From Candidatus Latescibacterota bacterium (GTDB lineage: Bacteria > Latescibacterota > UBA2968 > UBA8231): a DNA stretch of 64,000 nucleotides. Below, in pieces: positions 55,965 through 64,000 of the stretch (within the stretch, counting starts at the first letter, position 1; each line of letters starts with the position of its first letter). The position numbers and the translations under genes are program-made. The stretch is taken from the NCBI GenBank assembly GCA_016187725.1, contig JACPJE010000055.1:1-64000 (forward strand), in the 5' to 3' direction. The notes under the pieces were generated by a model that did not search any database, was not told the origin of the DNA, and worked only from the letters and a program-made list of their open reading frames with translations.

Positions 55965-56114
55965 CTAAAGAGTGGTCGTGTTCGGCAGACTGGCAGACAG
56001 AAAGGCGGCGCAGACCAGGCCGACGACAGCCACGTTAGCTAGGGCGAATTCCTTGAGGAACTGACCGGGGGTGGTTCTCTTGTTCTCTTGGTAGGTGATG
56101 GTGATCTGTGCCAT
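55965..56114 (-). CDS. 49-aa single-TM small protein
   Basis: MAQITITYQENKRTTPGQFLKEFALANVAVVGLVCAAFLSASLPNTTTL; strong SD AAGGAGGAG upstream. Confidence 0.55.
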   Translation of the reverse strand: MAQITITYQENKRTTPGQFLKEFALANVAVVGLVCAAFLSASLPNTTTL

Positions 56115-56250
56115 AATGACTCCTCCTTGTTTTGAGTTCCGATCGGCGGCGAAGTTTTCATCCGTCAAGGCGATTGGTGCACCACTCATCCTCTTCTCTC
56201 CTTTGGTTGGGGTAGACATGGTCATCCTCCTCTATTAGGTTCAAGTATGT

Positions 56251-56267
56251 ATCATTCATCGAATGAT
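56251..56267. promoter_or_regulatory. Inverted repeat ATCATTC-ATC-GAATGAT, candidate MarR operator
   Basis: Perfect 7-bp arms in the intergenic region between the MarR gene and the downstream small-protein/yceI/efflux genes. Confidence 0.45.
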
Positions 56268-56301
56268 TATTCATGACTTAACATTATAAGGAAAAAAATT
56301 T

Positions 56302-56739
56302 TCACTCCGTGGTGTTGAATCTGCCCAAAAACTTATTCAAGAGTTCCAATTCTCCTCCTTCAAAAGATTTGAGCAATCCCTGCTCTGCTGCTGCCAGTGT
56401 CCGGCTGCCGATCTCATAGCGGCGCCGACCTTCGGCGGTAAGCGCGGCCAGCACGCTGCGGCGGTCTTCCGGGGCGTCCACACGCTGGACCAGGCTGTCT
56501 GCTTCAAGGCGGTCGATCAGTTGCGTGATATTCGATTTACAGCACGAGAGCCGCTCGGAAAGACGGGTGAGCAACAGCGGCTCACCTGCTTTCATCAACT
56601 GCTCGAGAACCGCGAACTTGGCCAGTGAGAGCCCGGTATCGGCCAGAGCAGCCTCTAGGCGCGCCTCTACGCGCGCTGCGGTATGTGCCAGATTTGCCCA
56701 TACAGGGATATTCACTTCATGTCTGTGATTTTCGTTCAT
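56302..56739 (-). CDS. MarR-family transcriptional regulator
   Basis: LAKFAVLEQLMKAGEPLLLTRLSERLSCCKSNITQLIDRLEADSLVQRVDAPEDRRSVLAALTAEGRRR. Confidence 0.92.
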   Translation of the reverse strand: MNENHRHEVNIPVWANLAHTAARVEARLEAALADTGLSLAKFAVLEQLMKAGEPLLLTRLSERLSCCKSNITQLIDRLEADSLVQRVDAPEDRRSVLAALTAEGRRRYEIGSRTLAAAEQGLLKSFEGGELELLNKFLGRFNTTE

Positions 56740-56746
56740 ACATGAA
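56735..56746. promoter_or_regulatory. Inverted repeat TTCAT-AC-ATGAA overlapping the MarR gene start, candidate autoregulatory site
   Basis: Perfect 5-bp arms spanning the ATG. Confidence 0.35.
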
Positions 56747-56791
56747 ATATAATCCACTGAACGAGTATTGTCAAGAGGCAATGGCAAATCG

Positions 56792-57661
56792 CTATCCCTG
56801 CGATGCAAACTTGTCGTACAGCTCCTCGACCTTCTCTGGGGAAGGCGCCGCGTCCAGGACCGCAAAACCGTAGCGCAGAACCAGCTGCTCTCCCCGCCTC
56901 ACCTCCAGATCGCCCTCCATCAGCAGGCCGGCGCCCAACAGGTTCCGCCGGATGAACCAAGGGGTGGGATGGCGGGGATTGCCCGGATGGTCCATCATCA
57001 CCACCGCGCCCCCGGCCGCTCCCTCGGCGCTCACCCAGCGGGCCTTCTGGCTCATGATGTTTTCGTGGCCCTCCAAGCCCTCGCTGCTCTGGTGGTGCGC
57101 ATCGGCAAAGGGAGGCCCCATGCGCAGTTCGAGGCCGCTGTACCGGGCTGCCCGCGAAGCTCCCATCACCAGCCGCTCCACTGCCGGCCGGATGCGGGTC
57201 TCGATGGTCCACAGGTACCCCGGCTCCTCCAGCTTGCGGAAGGTATAGGAGCGCAGCTCCTCGGCCATAACCCCATCCCGGGCGTCGAGCCACTCCAGCT
57301 CTTCCTGGATGAAGACCTCCCCGCCCTCCACCTGCTCCTCGACAAAGTCCACGTGGCGCTGCACTCCGTGGCTGCCCTCCACCAGCTCGTACTTGCCCTT
57401 GTCGGGCAGGTACCAGGGACCGCCCCAAAGGTTGGCGTCGTTGGCGTGGACCCAGCCGAAGTACAGCCCGGTGTGCCAGGGATGGTCGGCGGGCCGGTAT
57501 TCGGTCACCAGCCCGCCCGAGGGGGTGTAGATGGGGGCAAAGCAGGGCTTGGGGGATTCGCTGCGCGGCAATTCCTCCCGGGCCCGGTACAGAGTCACCA
57601 GCCTTTCCCCGTCGTGGATCTCAAAGCCCAGGCAATTCTCGCGCAGCCCCAGATCGATCAT
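56792..57661 (-). CDS. PmoA-like/DUF6807 family protein
   Basis: SGGLVTEYRPADHPWHTGLYFGWVHANDANLWGGPWYL; VVMMDHPGNPRHPTPWFIR. Confidence 0.75.
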   Translation of the reverse strand: MIDLGLRENCLGFEIHDGERLVTLYRAREELPRSESPKPCFAPIYTPSGGLVTEYRPADHPWHTGLYFGWVHANDANLWGGPWYLPDKGKYELVEGSHGVQRHVDFVEEQVEGGEVFIQEELEWLDARDGVMAEELRSYTFRKLEEPGYLWTIETRIRPAVERLVMGASRAARYSGLELRMGPPFADAHHQSSEGLEGHENIMSQKARWVSAEGAAGGAVVMMDHPGNPRHPTPWFIRRNLLGAGLLMEGDLEVRRGEQLVLRYGFAVLDAAPSPEKVEELYDKFASQG

Positions 57662-57664
57662 GGG

Positions 57665-58594
57665 TCACCTGCTCTTCGCAAACCACTCGATGGTGCGTTT
57701 CAGGCCCTCTTCGGCACTCACCCGCGGTTCCCAGCCCAGTTCGCGGCGCGCCCGGCTGATGTCGGGCAGGCGCTGCTTGGGATCGTCGGCGGGCAGCGGC
57801 CTGAAGGCGATGCTGCTTTTGCTGCCGGTGAGCGCGATGATCTTCTCGGCCAGTTGCTTCATGGTCAGCTCCACCGGGTTGCCCAGATTGACCGGCACAT
57901 TGAGCGCAGACTGCATCAGCCGGTGGATCCCATCGACCAGATCGCCCACGTACCCGATGCTGCGGGTCTGGCTGCCGTCTCCGTACACCGTCAGTTCTTC
58001 GCCGGCCAGGGCCTGGCTGATGAAGTTGGGGATGGCCCGCCCGTCGTCGAGCCGCATCCGCTCGCCGTAGGTGTTGAAGATGCGCACGATGCGGGTGTCG
58101 ATGCCGTGCAGCCGGTGATAGGCCATGGTCATGGACTCAGCGAAGCGTTTGGCCTCGTCGTACACCCCGCGGATGCCGATGGGGTTGACGTTGCCCCAGT
58201 AGTCTTCGTGCTGCGGGTGGATCTGGGGATCCCCGTACACCTCGGAGGTGGAGGCCAGCAGGTACTTGGCCCCCTTGACCCTGGCCAGGCCCAAAGTCTT
58301 GTGGGTGCCCAGGGCGCCCACCTTGAGGATGCGGATGCCCAGCCGCTCGAAGTCGGGGGGGCTGGCCGGACTGGCGAAGTGGAGGATGAAATCCAGGGGC
58401 CCGTCCACGTGGATGTAGTTGGTCACATCGTAATGGACAAAGCTGAACTTGGGGTGGCCGAAATGCCGGGCCACGTTGTCGGCCCGCCCGGTGAGCAGAT
58501 TGTCCATGCAGATCACTTCGCAGTTTTTTTCCAGGAAGAAATCGCACAGATGCGATCCGATGAACCCGGCCCCTCCCGTGATGAGTATGCGCAT
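57665..58594 (-). CDS. UDP-glucuronate decarboxylase-like NAD-dependent epimerase/dehydratase
   Basis: [85 protein letters not shown]. Confidence 0.92.
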   Translation of the reverse strand: MRILITGGAGFIGSHLCDFFLEKNCEVICMDNLLTGRADNVARHFGHPKFSFVHYDVTNYIHVDGPLDFILHFASPASPPDFERLGIRILKVGALGTHKTLGLARVKGAKYLLASTSEVYGDPQIHPQHEDYWGNVNPIGIRGVYDEAKRFAESMTMAYHRLHGIDTRIVRIFNTYGERMRLDDGRAIPNFISQALAGEELTVYGDGSQTRSIGYVGDLVDGIHRLMQSALNVPVNLGNPVELTMKQLAEKIIALTGSKSSIAFRPLPADDPKQRLPDISRARRELGWEPRVSAEEGLKRTIEWFAKSR

Positions 58595-58604
58595 AGCCTC
58601 TCCT

Positions 58605-59717
58605 CTACCTCCGCCGTATTCCCTGTCGCAGCACCGCCACCAGCCGCCCGGCAGCCTGGCCGTCCCACAGTTCGGGGACAGGGTAGGCTCTTTGCCCCTC
58701 CTGATCGAGGACCTTGAAGGCGGCCTCGACAATGCGGTCGGGATCGCAGCCCACCAGGGTATTGCTGCCCTGCGCGATGGTCACCGGCCGCTCGGTGCTC
58801 TCGCGCAGCGTCAGGCAGGGCACCTGCAGGACCGTGGTCTCCTCCTGGATACCGCCCGAGTCGGTGAGCACCAGGCGCGCCTCCCCCTGCAGGCGCAACA
58901 TATCGAGGTACCCGGCCGGCTCGCCCAGGCGCAGCCCGGGGGTGTGCTCCAGGCGGGGCCCCAGGCCAAAGCGCTCAGCGTTCTTGCGGGTGCGTGGGTG
59001 GACCAGGAAGATCAGCGGCAGGCGCTGGCCGATGCGGGCCAAGGCATCGAGGATGCCGGCGAGGGTCCGCTCGTCGTCCACGTTGGACTGGCGGTGCAGG
59101 GTGACCAGGGCGTACCTGCCCGGCTCCAGGCCCAAATCCTCGAGGATCGGCGATGCGGCAGCCCGCTCCCGCAGGCGCAGCAGGGTGTCGATCATCAGGT
59201 TGCCCACCTGAAAGATGCAGGATTCCGGCACCTTCTCGGCCCGCAGATTGGCGTCCGCATCCGCCGAATAGGTGAAGAGCAAATCGGCAAGCGCGTCGAT
59301 GGCCAGGCGGTTGAGTTCCTCGGGCAGGCGCCGGTCGAAGCTGCGCAGGCCGGCCTCCACGTGGGCCACGGGCAAATCCCGCTGGGCCGCGGCCAGGGTG
59401 CAGGCCAGGGTCGAGGTCACGTCCCCCACCACCAGCACCAGGTCGGGCCGCTCCCGGACCAGCACCGGAGCGAATTTGAGCAGGATATCGGCGGTCTGAG
59501 CGGTCGCCCCCTCGCCCTGGGCCCCCAGGTAGCAGTCGGGGGCGGGCATTTCCAGTTCTTCGAAGAAGATGTCGGACATCCGGTAGTCGTAGTGCTGGCC
59601 GGTGTGCACCAGCAGCGGGGCGAAGTCCTCCGGAAAGCGGCGCAATTCGGCCAGGATGGGGGCCACCTTCATGAAGTTGGGCCGCGTGCCGGCCACCACG
59701 ACTACCTTCGATGACAT
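58605..59717 (-). CDS. wecB: UDP-N-acetylglucosamine 2-epimerase (non-hydrolysing)
   Basis: [77 protein letters not shown]. Confidence 0.93.
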   Translation of the reverse strand: MSSKVVVVAGTRPNFMKVAPILAELRRFPEDFAPLLVHTGQHYDYRMSDIFFEELEMPAPDCYLGAQGEGATAQTADILLKFAPVLVRERPDLVLVVGDVTSTLACTLAAAQRDLPVAHVEAGLRSFDRRLPEELNRLAIDALADLLFTYSADADANLRAEKVPESCIFQVGNLMIDTLLRLRERAAASPILEDLGLEPGRYALVTLHRQSNVDDERTLAGILDALARIGQRLPLIFLVHPRTRKNAERFGLGPRLEHTPGLRLGEPAGYLDMLRLQGEARLVLTDSGGIQEETTVLQVPCLTLRESTERPVTIAQGSNTLVGCDPDRIVEAAFKVLDQEGQRAYPVPELWDGQAAGRLVAVLRQGIRRR

Positions 59718-60064
59718 AGAGAGTCAATATAGAAGCCGGCTCTCGCCGGGGCAAATAGAGCGCAGATAATTTTCTCTGCGCGGCCCGGCGGGATATAAGC
59801 GGTTGAAAATCAATGGCGGACAGCAGCTGAAACCAGTTGCAATCAGAGTGGCACACCCTCTCTTATATGACAATTTTTCAACGAATTATACCCCATTCCC
59901 CCCCGCGCTTTTCAGCGTTTGACATCCTGATGAAAAACACCTAAGTTAGTCCTGCAATCTCCCCCCTCACATCGGCTCGCTGGCACTGGCCCCTCGCAAA
60001 GGCCGCGCTGGGGGCTTTGTTGTCCTCTACCGCTTTTCCGCCTAGATGAGCAGAGCGCACACCC

Positions 60065-63000
60065 ATGGCCACGGCTGATTTTATCCACCTCCACGGTCAC
60101 AGCGAGTTCAGCCTCCTCGACGGGGGCTGCCGCATCGACGAGATGGCTCAAGTGGCTGCCGAACAGGGCATGGCTGCCCTGGCCGTCACTGACCACGGCA
60201 ATCTCTTCGGGGCCATCGCCCACTACCAGGCCTGCGAGGAGGCCGGCATCAAGCCCATCATCGGCTGCGAGGTGTACGTGGCCATCGAGGGCCGGCACCT
60301 GCGCAAACCCGCCCGCGGAATCAACAGCGGCTCCAACCACCTGGTGCTGCTGGCCAAGAACGCCACCGGGTACAAAAATCTGATCAAATTAGTCTCCAAG
60401 GGCTACCTCGAAGGCTACTACTACAATCCCCGAGTCGACAAGGAACTGCTGCGCCAGCACGCCGAAGGGCTGATCTGCATGTCGGCCTGCGTCAGCGGCG
60501 AGGTGGCCCACCTCATCCAACGGGAGAGTCTGGCCGAGGCCGAGAAGGCGGCCAGGGAATTCATGGGCATCTTCGGGGAGGACTTCTACCTGGAGATCCA
60601 GCGCCACGGCATCGACATCGAGCCCAAGGTCAACGCCGGATTGCTCAAGCTGCACCAGAAGCTGGGCCTGCCTCTGGTGGCCACCAACGACTTCCACTTC
60701 CTGCGCGCCGACGACCACGCCGCCCACGACGCCCTCATCTGCATCCAGACCGGCAAGCTCATCGCCGAGAAGAACCGGCTGTGCTATTTGGACGGCCTGT
60801 ACATGAAATCTCCCGAGGAGATGCGCCAGCTCTTTGCGGACCTGCCCCAGGCCCTGGAATCCACCCTGGCCATCGCCGAAAAGTGCGATCTGCAGCTGGA
60901 ATTCGGCAAGACCCAGTTGCCCGTCTTCCCTCTGCCTCCCGGGTACGCCGACGCCGACCACTATCTCAAATACCTGGCCGACGAAGGGTTGCAGCAGCGC
61001 TATCCCAAGGTGGACGAAGCCCTGCAGCAGCGCCTCGACTTTGAACTGGGCGTCATCGCCAAGATGGGCTATGCCGGGTACTTCCTCATCGTCCAGGACT
61101 ACGTGCAGTTCGCCAAGCACAACGGCATCTCCGTGGGGCCGGGCCGCGGCTCGGCCGCCGGCAGCCTGGTGGCCTACACCCTGGGCATCACCGACACCGA
61201 CCCCATCAGGCACGGCCTGCTCTTCGAGCGCTTTCTCAACCCCGAGCGCATCAGCATGCCCGATATCGATATCGACTTTGCCGACACCGGGCGCGACCGG
61301 GTCATCCGCTACGTGCTCGACAAGTACGGCGAAAGCAACGTCTGCCAGGTGATCACCTTTGGGACCATGGGGGCCAAGGCGGTGATCCGCGACGTGGGCC
61401 GCGTCCTGGGGATGCCCCTGCCCGAGGTGGACCGCATCGCCAAGCTGGTGCCCGGCGAGCTGAAGATAACCCTGGACAAGGCCATCGATCAGGTGCCCGA
61501 ACTCAAGCAGATGAGCGAGGCCAGGGACGAGAAGGGCCAGCTCATCGCCTACGCCCGCAAGCTGGAGGGCCTCTCCCGCCACGCCTCGGTGCACGCCGCC
61601 GCGGTGATCATCGCCCCCGCGGACCTGACCGATTACGTGCCTCTGTACAAGGCCCCCAAGGACGGCAAGGTCACCACCCAGTTCGACGGTCCCACCTGCG
61701 AAGCCCTGGGCCTGCTCAAGATGGACTTTCTGGGCCTGAAAGAACTGTCGCTGATGGACGAGGCCATGGCGCTGATCCGCCTGCGCGAATCCGGGTTTGA
61801 CCTGGACAAAATTCCCTGGGACGACCGGGCCACCTTCGAGCTGTTCAGCCGGGGCGAGACCATCGGGGTCTTCCAGTTCGAGAGCGCCGGGATGCGCGAG
61901 TACCTGGCCCAGCTCAAGCCGGACAATATCGAGGACCTCATCGCCATGAATGCCCTCTACCGGCCCGGGCCGATGGAGAAGATCCCCACCTTCATCGCGC
62001 GCAAGCACGGCCGCGAGGAGGTCAGCTACGACCATCCGACCCTCGAACCCACCCTCAGGGAGACCTACGGGGTAATCACCTATCAGGAGCAGGTGCAGCG
62101 CATCGCCCGCGACATGGCTGGGTTCACGCTGGGACAAGCCGACGGCATTCGCAAGGCCATGGGCAAGAAGCTGGCCGAGATGATGGAGAAATACCGGAAG
62201 GACTTCCTCAGCGGGACGGTAAAGAACGGCGTCGAACTCGAGATCGCCAAAAAAGTCTGGGCCGATATCGAGGTGTTTTCAGGCTACGGTTTCAACAAGT
62301 CGCACTCGGCCTGTTATTCGGAGATCGCCTACAAGAACGCCTACCTCAAGGCCAACTACCCCAGGGAGTACATGGCCGCCAGCCTGACCACTGAGATGGG
62401 CAACCTCGACCGGGTCTCGGTGCTCTTGGACGAGTGCCGGCGCATGGAACTGCCGGTGCTGCCCCCCCACGTCAATGAGAGCGCCCTCAACTTCGCCCCC
62501 ACCCCCCAGGGCATCCGCTTCGGCCTGGCGGCCATCAAGAACGTGGGGGCCGGCGCCGCCCAGAACATCGTGGAGACCCGCATTGCTGGCGGCGCCTTTG
62601 CCGACCTCTTCGCCTTTTGCCGGCGCCTGGACCTGCGCGCCGTCAACCGCCGCGTCGTCGAGGCCCTGATCAGCGCCGGCGCCCTCGAAGGCATAGGCGG
62701 CCACCGCGCCCAGTTGCTGGCCGGGCTGGACCTGGCTCTCAAGAGCGCCCAGAAGGCCCAGGAGGAGCAGCAGCGCGGCCAGATCAGTCTCTTCTCGCTG
62801 GGCGGGGGCGACGACCGCCCGGCCCCGGTGGTGGAGCAGCCGGCCCTGCCCCAGGCCGAGGAATGGACCCCCATCCAGTTGCTGGCCCAGGAGCGCGAAT
62901 TGCTGGGCTTCTACCTGTCCAGCCACCCCCTCACCCGCTACACCCGCGACCTGAACAACCTCGCCCAGCCCCTGGCCGAACTGGACCAGCAGCAGGAGGG

Positions 63001-63553
63001 CGCCCAGGTGCGGGTGGGCGGCCTGGTCAGCCGCATCAGCACCTTCACCGACCGCCGCGGCCAGCCCTTTGCCTTTGTCACCCTCGAAGACCTCTCGGGC
63101 AAGGGAGACGTGGCCTTCTTTGCCGAGGCCTACAGCGCCCACCGCGCCCTGCTGATCCAGGACCAGGTGATCATGGTGGAGGGGCGGGTCTCCCAGCGCA
63201 ACGGCCGGCTCAGCGTCCAGGCCGAAAGCGCCCTGCCCATGGAGCAGGCCCGCGAAAAGCTGACCCGCTCGCTCAACCTGGCCCTGCCCTACGAGGAGGT
63301 GCGCCCGGACCTGCTGGTCGAACTGCGCCACATCTGCGAGCGCTTCCTGGGGCCCTGCGAACTGCGCCTCCACCTGAAAAACGGCGGCACCAAGGACGCG
63401 GTGGTGCGCTCGCGCAGCATCAAGGTCAATCCCTGCGACGAGTTGATCCAGGCCGTGGAAGCCCTCATCGGCCCGCGCTGCGCCTGGCTGACCCTGGCCC
63501 TGCCCAGCCCCCCAGCCCCGCGCGAGGAACGGCGCTACCCGGCGCATCCCTGA
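60065..63553 (+). CDS. dnaE: DNA polymerase III alpha subunit
   Basis: PHP domain FIHLHGHSEFSLLDG, PGRGSAAGSLVAYTLGITDTDPI, PDIDIDFADTGRDRVIRYV, YQEQVQRIARDMAGFTLGQADGIRKAMGKK, C-terminal OB domain. Confidence 0.96.
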   Translation: MATADFIHLHGHSEFSLLDGGCRIDEMAQVAAEQGMAALAVTDHGNLFGAIAHYQACEEAGIKPIIGCEVYVAIEGRHLRKPARGINSGSNHLVLLAKNATGYKNLIKLVSKGYLEGYYYNPRVDKELLRQHAEGLICMSACVSGEVAHLIQRESLAEAEKAAREFMGIFGEDFYLEIQRHGIDIEPKVNAGLLKLHQKLGLPLVATNDFHFLRADDHAAHDALICIQTGKLIAEKNRLCYLDGLYMKSPEEMRQLFADLPQALESTLAIAEKCDLQLEFGKTQLPVFPLPPGYADADHYLKYLADEGLQQRYPKVDEALQQRLDFELGVIAKMGYAGYFLIVQDYVQFAKHNGISVGPGRGSAAGSLVAYTLGITDTDPIRHGLLFERFLNPERISMPDIDIDFADTGRDRVIRYVLDKYGESNVCQVITFGTMGAKAVIRDVGRVLGMPLPEVDRIAKLVPGELKITLDKAIDQVPELKQMSEARDEKGQLIAYARKLEGLSRHASVHAAAVIIAPADLTDYVPLYKAPKDGKVTTQFDGPTCEALGLLKMDFLGLKELSLMDEAMALIRLRESGFDLDKIPWDDRATFELFSRGETIGVFQFESAGMREYLAQLKPDNIEDLIAMNALYRPGPMEKIPTFIARKHGREEVSYDHPTLEPTLRETYGVITYQEQVQRIARDMAGFTLGQADGIRKAMGKKLAEMMEKYRKDFLSGTVKNGVELEIAKKVWADIEVFSGYGFNKSHSACYSEIAYKNAYLKANYPREYMAASLTTEMGNLDRVSVLLDECRRMELPVLPPHVNESALNFAPTPQGIRFGLAAIKNVGAGAAQNIVETRIAGGAFADLFAFCRRLDLRAVNRRVVEALISAGALEGIGGHRAQLLAGLDLALKSAQKAQEEQQRGQISLFSLGGGDDRPAPVVEQPALPQAEEWTPIQLLAQERELLGFYLSSHPLTRYTRDLNNLAQPLAELDQQQEGAQVRVGGLVSRISTFTDRRGQPFAFVTLEDLSGKGDVAFFAEAYSAHRALLIQDQVIMVEGRVSQRNGRLSVQAESALPMEQAREKLTRSLNLALPYEEVRPDLLVELRHICERFLGPCELRLHLKNGGTKDAVVRSRSIKVNPCDELIQAVEALIGPRCAWLTLALPSPPAPREERRYPAHP

Positions 63554-63619
63554 AACGTTGACAGACCCCCGGCCCCGACTATATTCACCAGCACGTCTTC
63601 CCACACCCCCAGAGGTTCC

Positions 63620-64000
63620 ATGCACCTGTCCACCTCCCTGTTCCTGGCCCTGCTGGCCGCCGGCTGTGCCTCGCGCGACAATGCGGCGCCAAAGACCCGC
63701 AGCGACGCCCCCATCCCCCTGGCCGCCGGCTTCAAGGTGGAGGACTACCGGGGCAAGGTCCTGCTCCTCAACTTCTGGACCACCTGGTGCCCCCCCTGCC
63801 GGGGGGAACTGCCCGATCTGGTCCGCCTCCACCGCGACTTCGATGCCGGGCGGGTGGCGGTGGTGGGCATCTCCATCGACGACCGCGGCACCCCCGAAGA
63901 GATCCAGGCCAAGCTGCGCCAGGCCCTGGCCACCTACCAGATCGACTACCCGGTGTTTTTCGACAGCAAGATGGAACTCTACCAGGCCTTCGGCAGCTTC
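63620..64000 (+). CDS. TlpA-like thioredoxin-fold lipoprotein (runs off right edge)
   Basis: MHLSTSLFLALLAAGCASRD lipobox; VEDYRGKVLLLNFWTTWCPPCRGELPDLVRL. Confidence 0.85.
   Translation, partial: MHLSTSLFLALLAAGCASRDNAAPKTRSDAPIPLAAGFKVEDYRGKVLLLNFWTTWCPPCRGELPDLVRLHRDFDAGRVAVVGISIDDRGTPEEIQAKLRQALATYQIDYPVFFDSKMELYQAFGSF

Noticed and set aside
1-64000. tRNA, rRNA or intact transposase genes
   Set aside because: None recognised by eye; absence is not proven without tRNAscan/Infernal and ISfinder searches.

Overview
GC-rich bacterial chromosomal window. The typical C-terminal sorting/FlgD-like tail on a cytochrome suggests an FCB-type lineage such as Latescibacteria, but this is inference. 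Most of the window is metabolism and transport: a sugar-acid catabolic operon (0.6-6.4 kb), carbohydrate-related genes (29-34 kb), an ABC (MacB/LolD-like) exporter (33.7-38.2 kb), a xanthine-dehydrogenase-type molybdoenzyme operon (38.3-42.4 kb), two RND efflux loci (42.5-49.3 and 49.5-56.7 kb), UDP-sugar genes, dnaE, and a partial TlpA-like gene. A compositionally distinct, defence-island-like stretch spans about 8.7-18.2 kb. It holds a DUF433/DUF5615-type toxin-antitoxin pair, a Tdp1/PLD-like phosphodiesterase fused to an SF2 helicase (apparently missing motif I and motifs V/VI), an uncharacterised coupled partner gene, and a class-beta DNA methyltransferase. A second methyltransferase is cut by the left edge (TSPPY motif), with a Phd/YefM-like antitoxin upstream. 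Most notable observations: (1) a family of intergenic elements whose outer stem shows compensatory covariation between copies and which carry hairpins with a constant AACGTAT loop; (2) the Tdp1-like/helicase locus and its partner; (3) a perfect sigma-54 promoter in front of an octaheme cytochrome next to a sigma-54 two-component system; (4) a natural MrfA-MrfB (helicase-exonuclease) fusion; (5) several genes with internal deletions or frameshifts. All family assignments come from reading motifs by eye; no database search was run.
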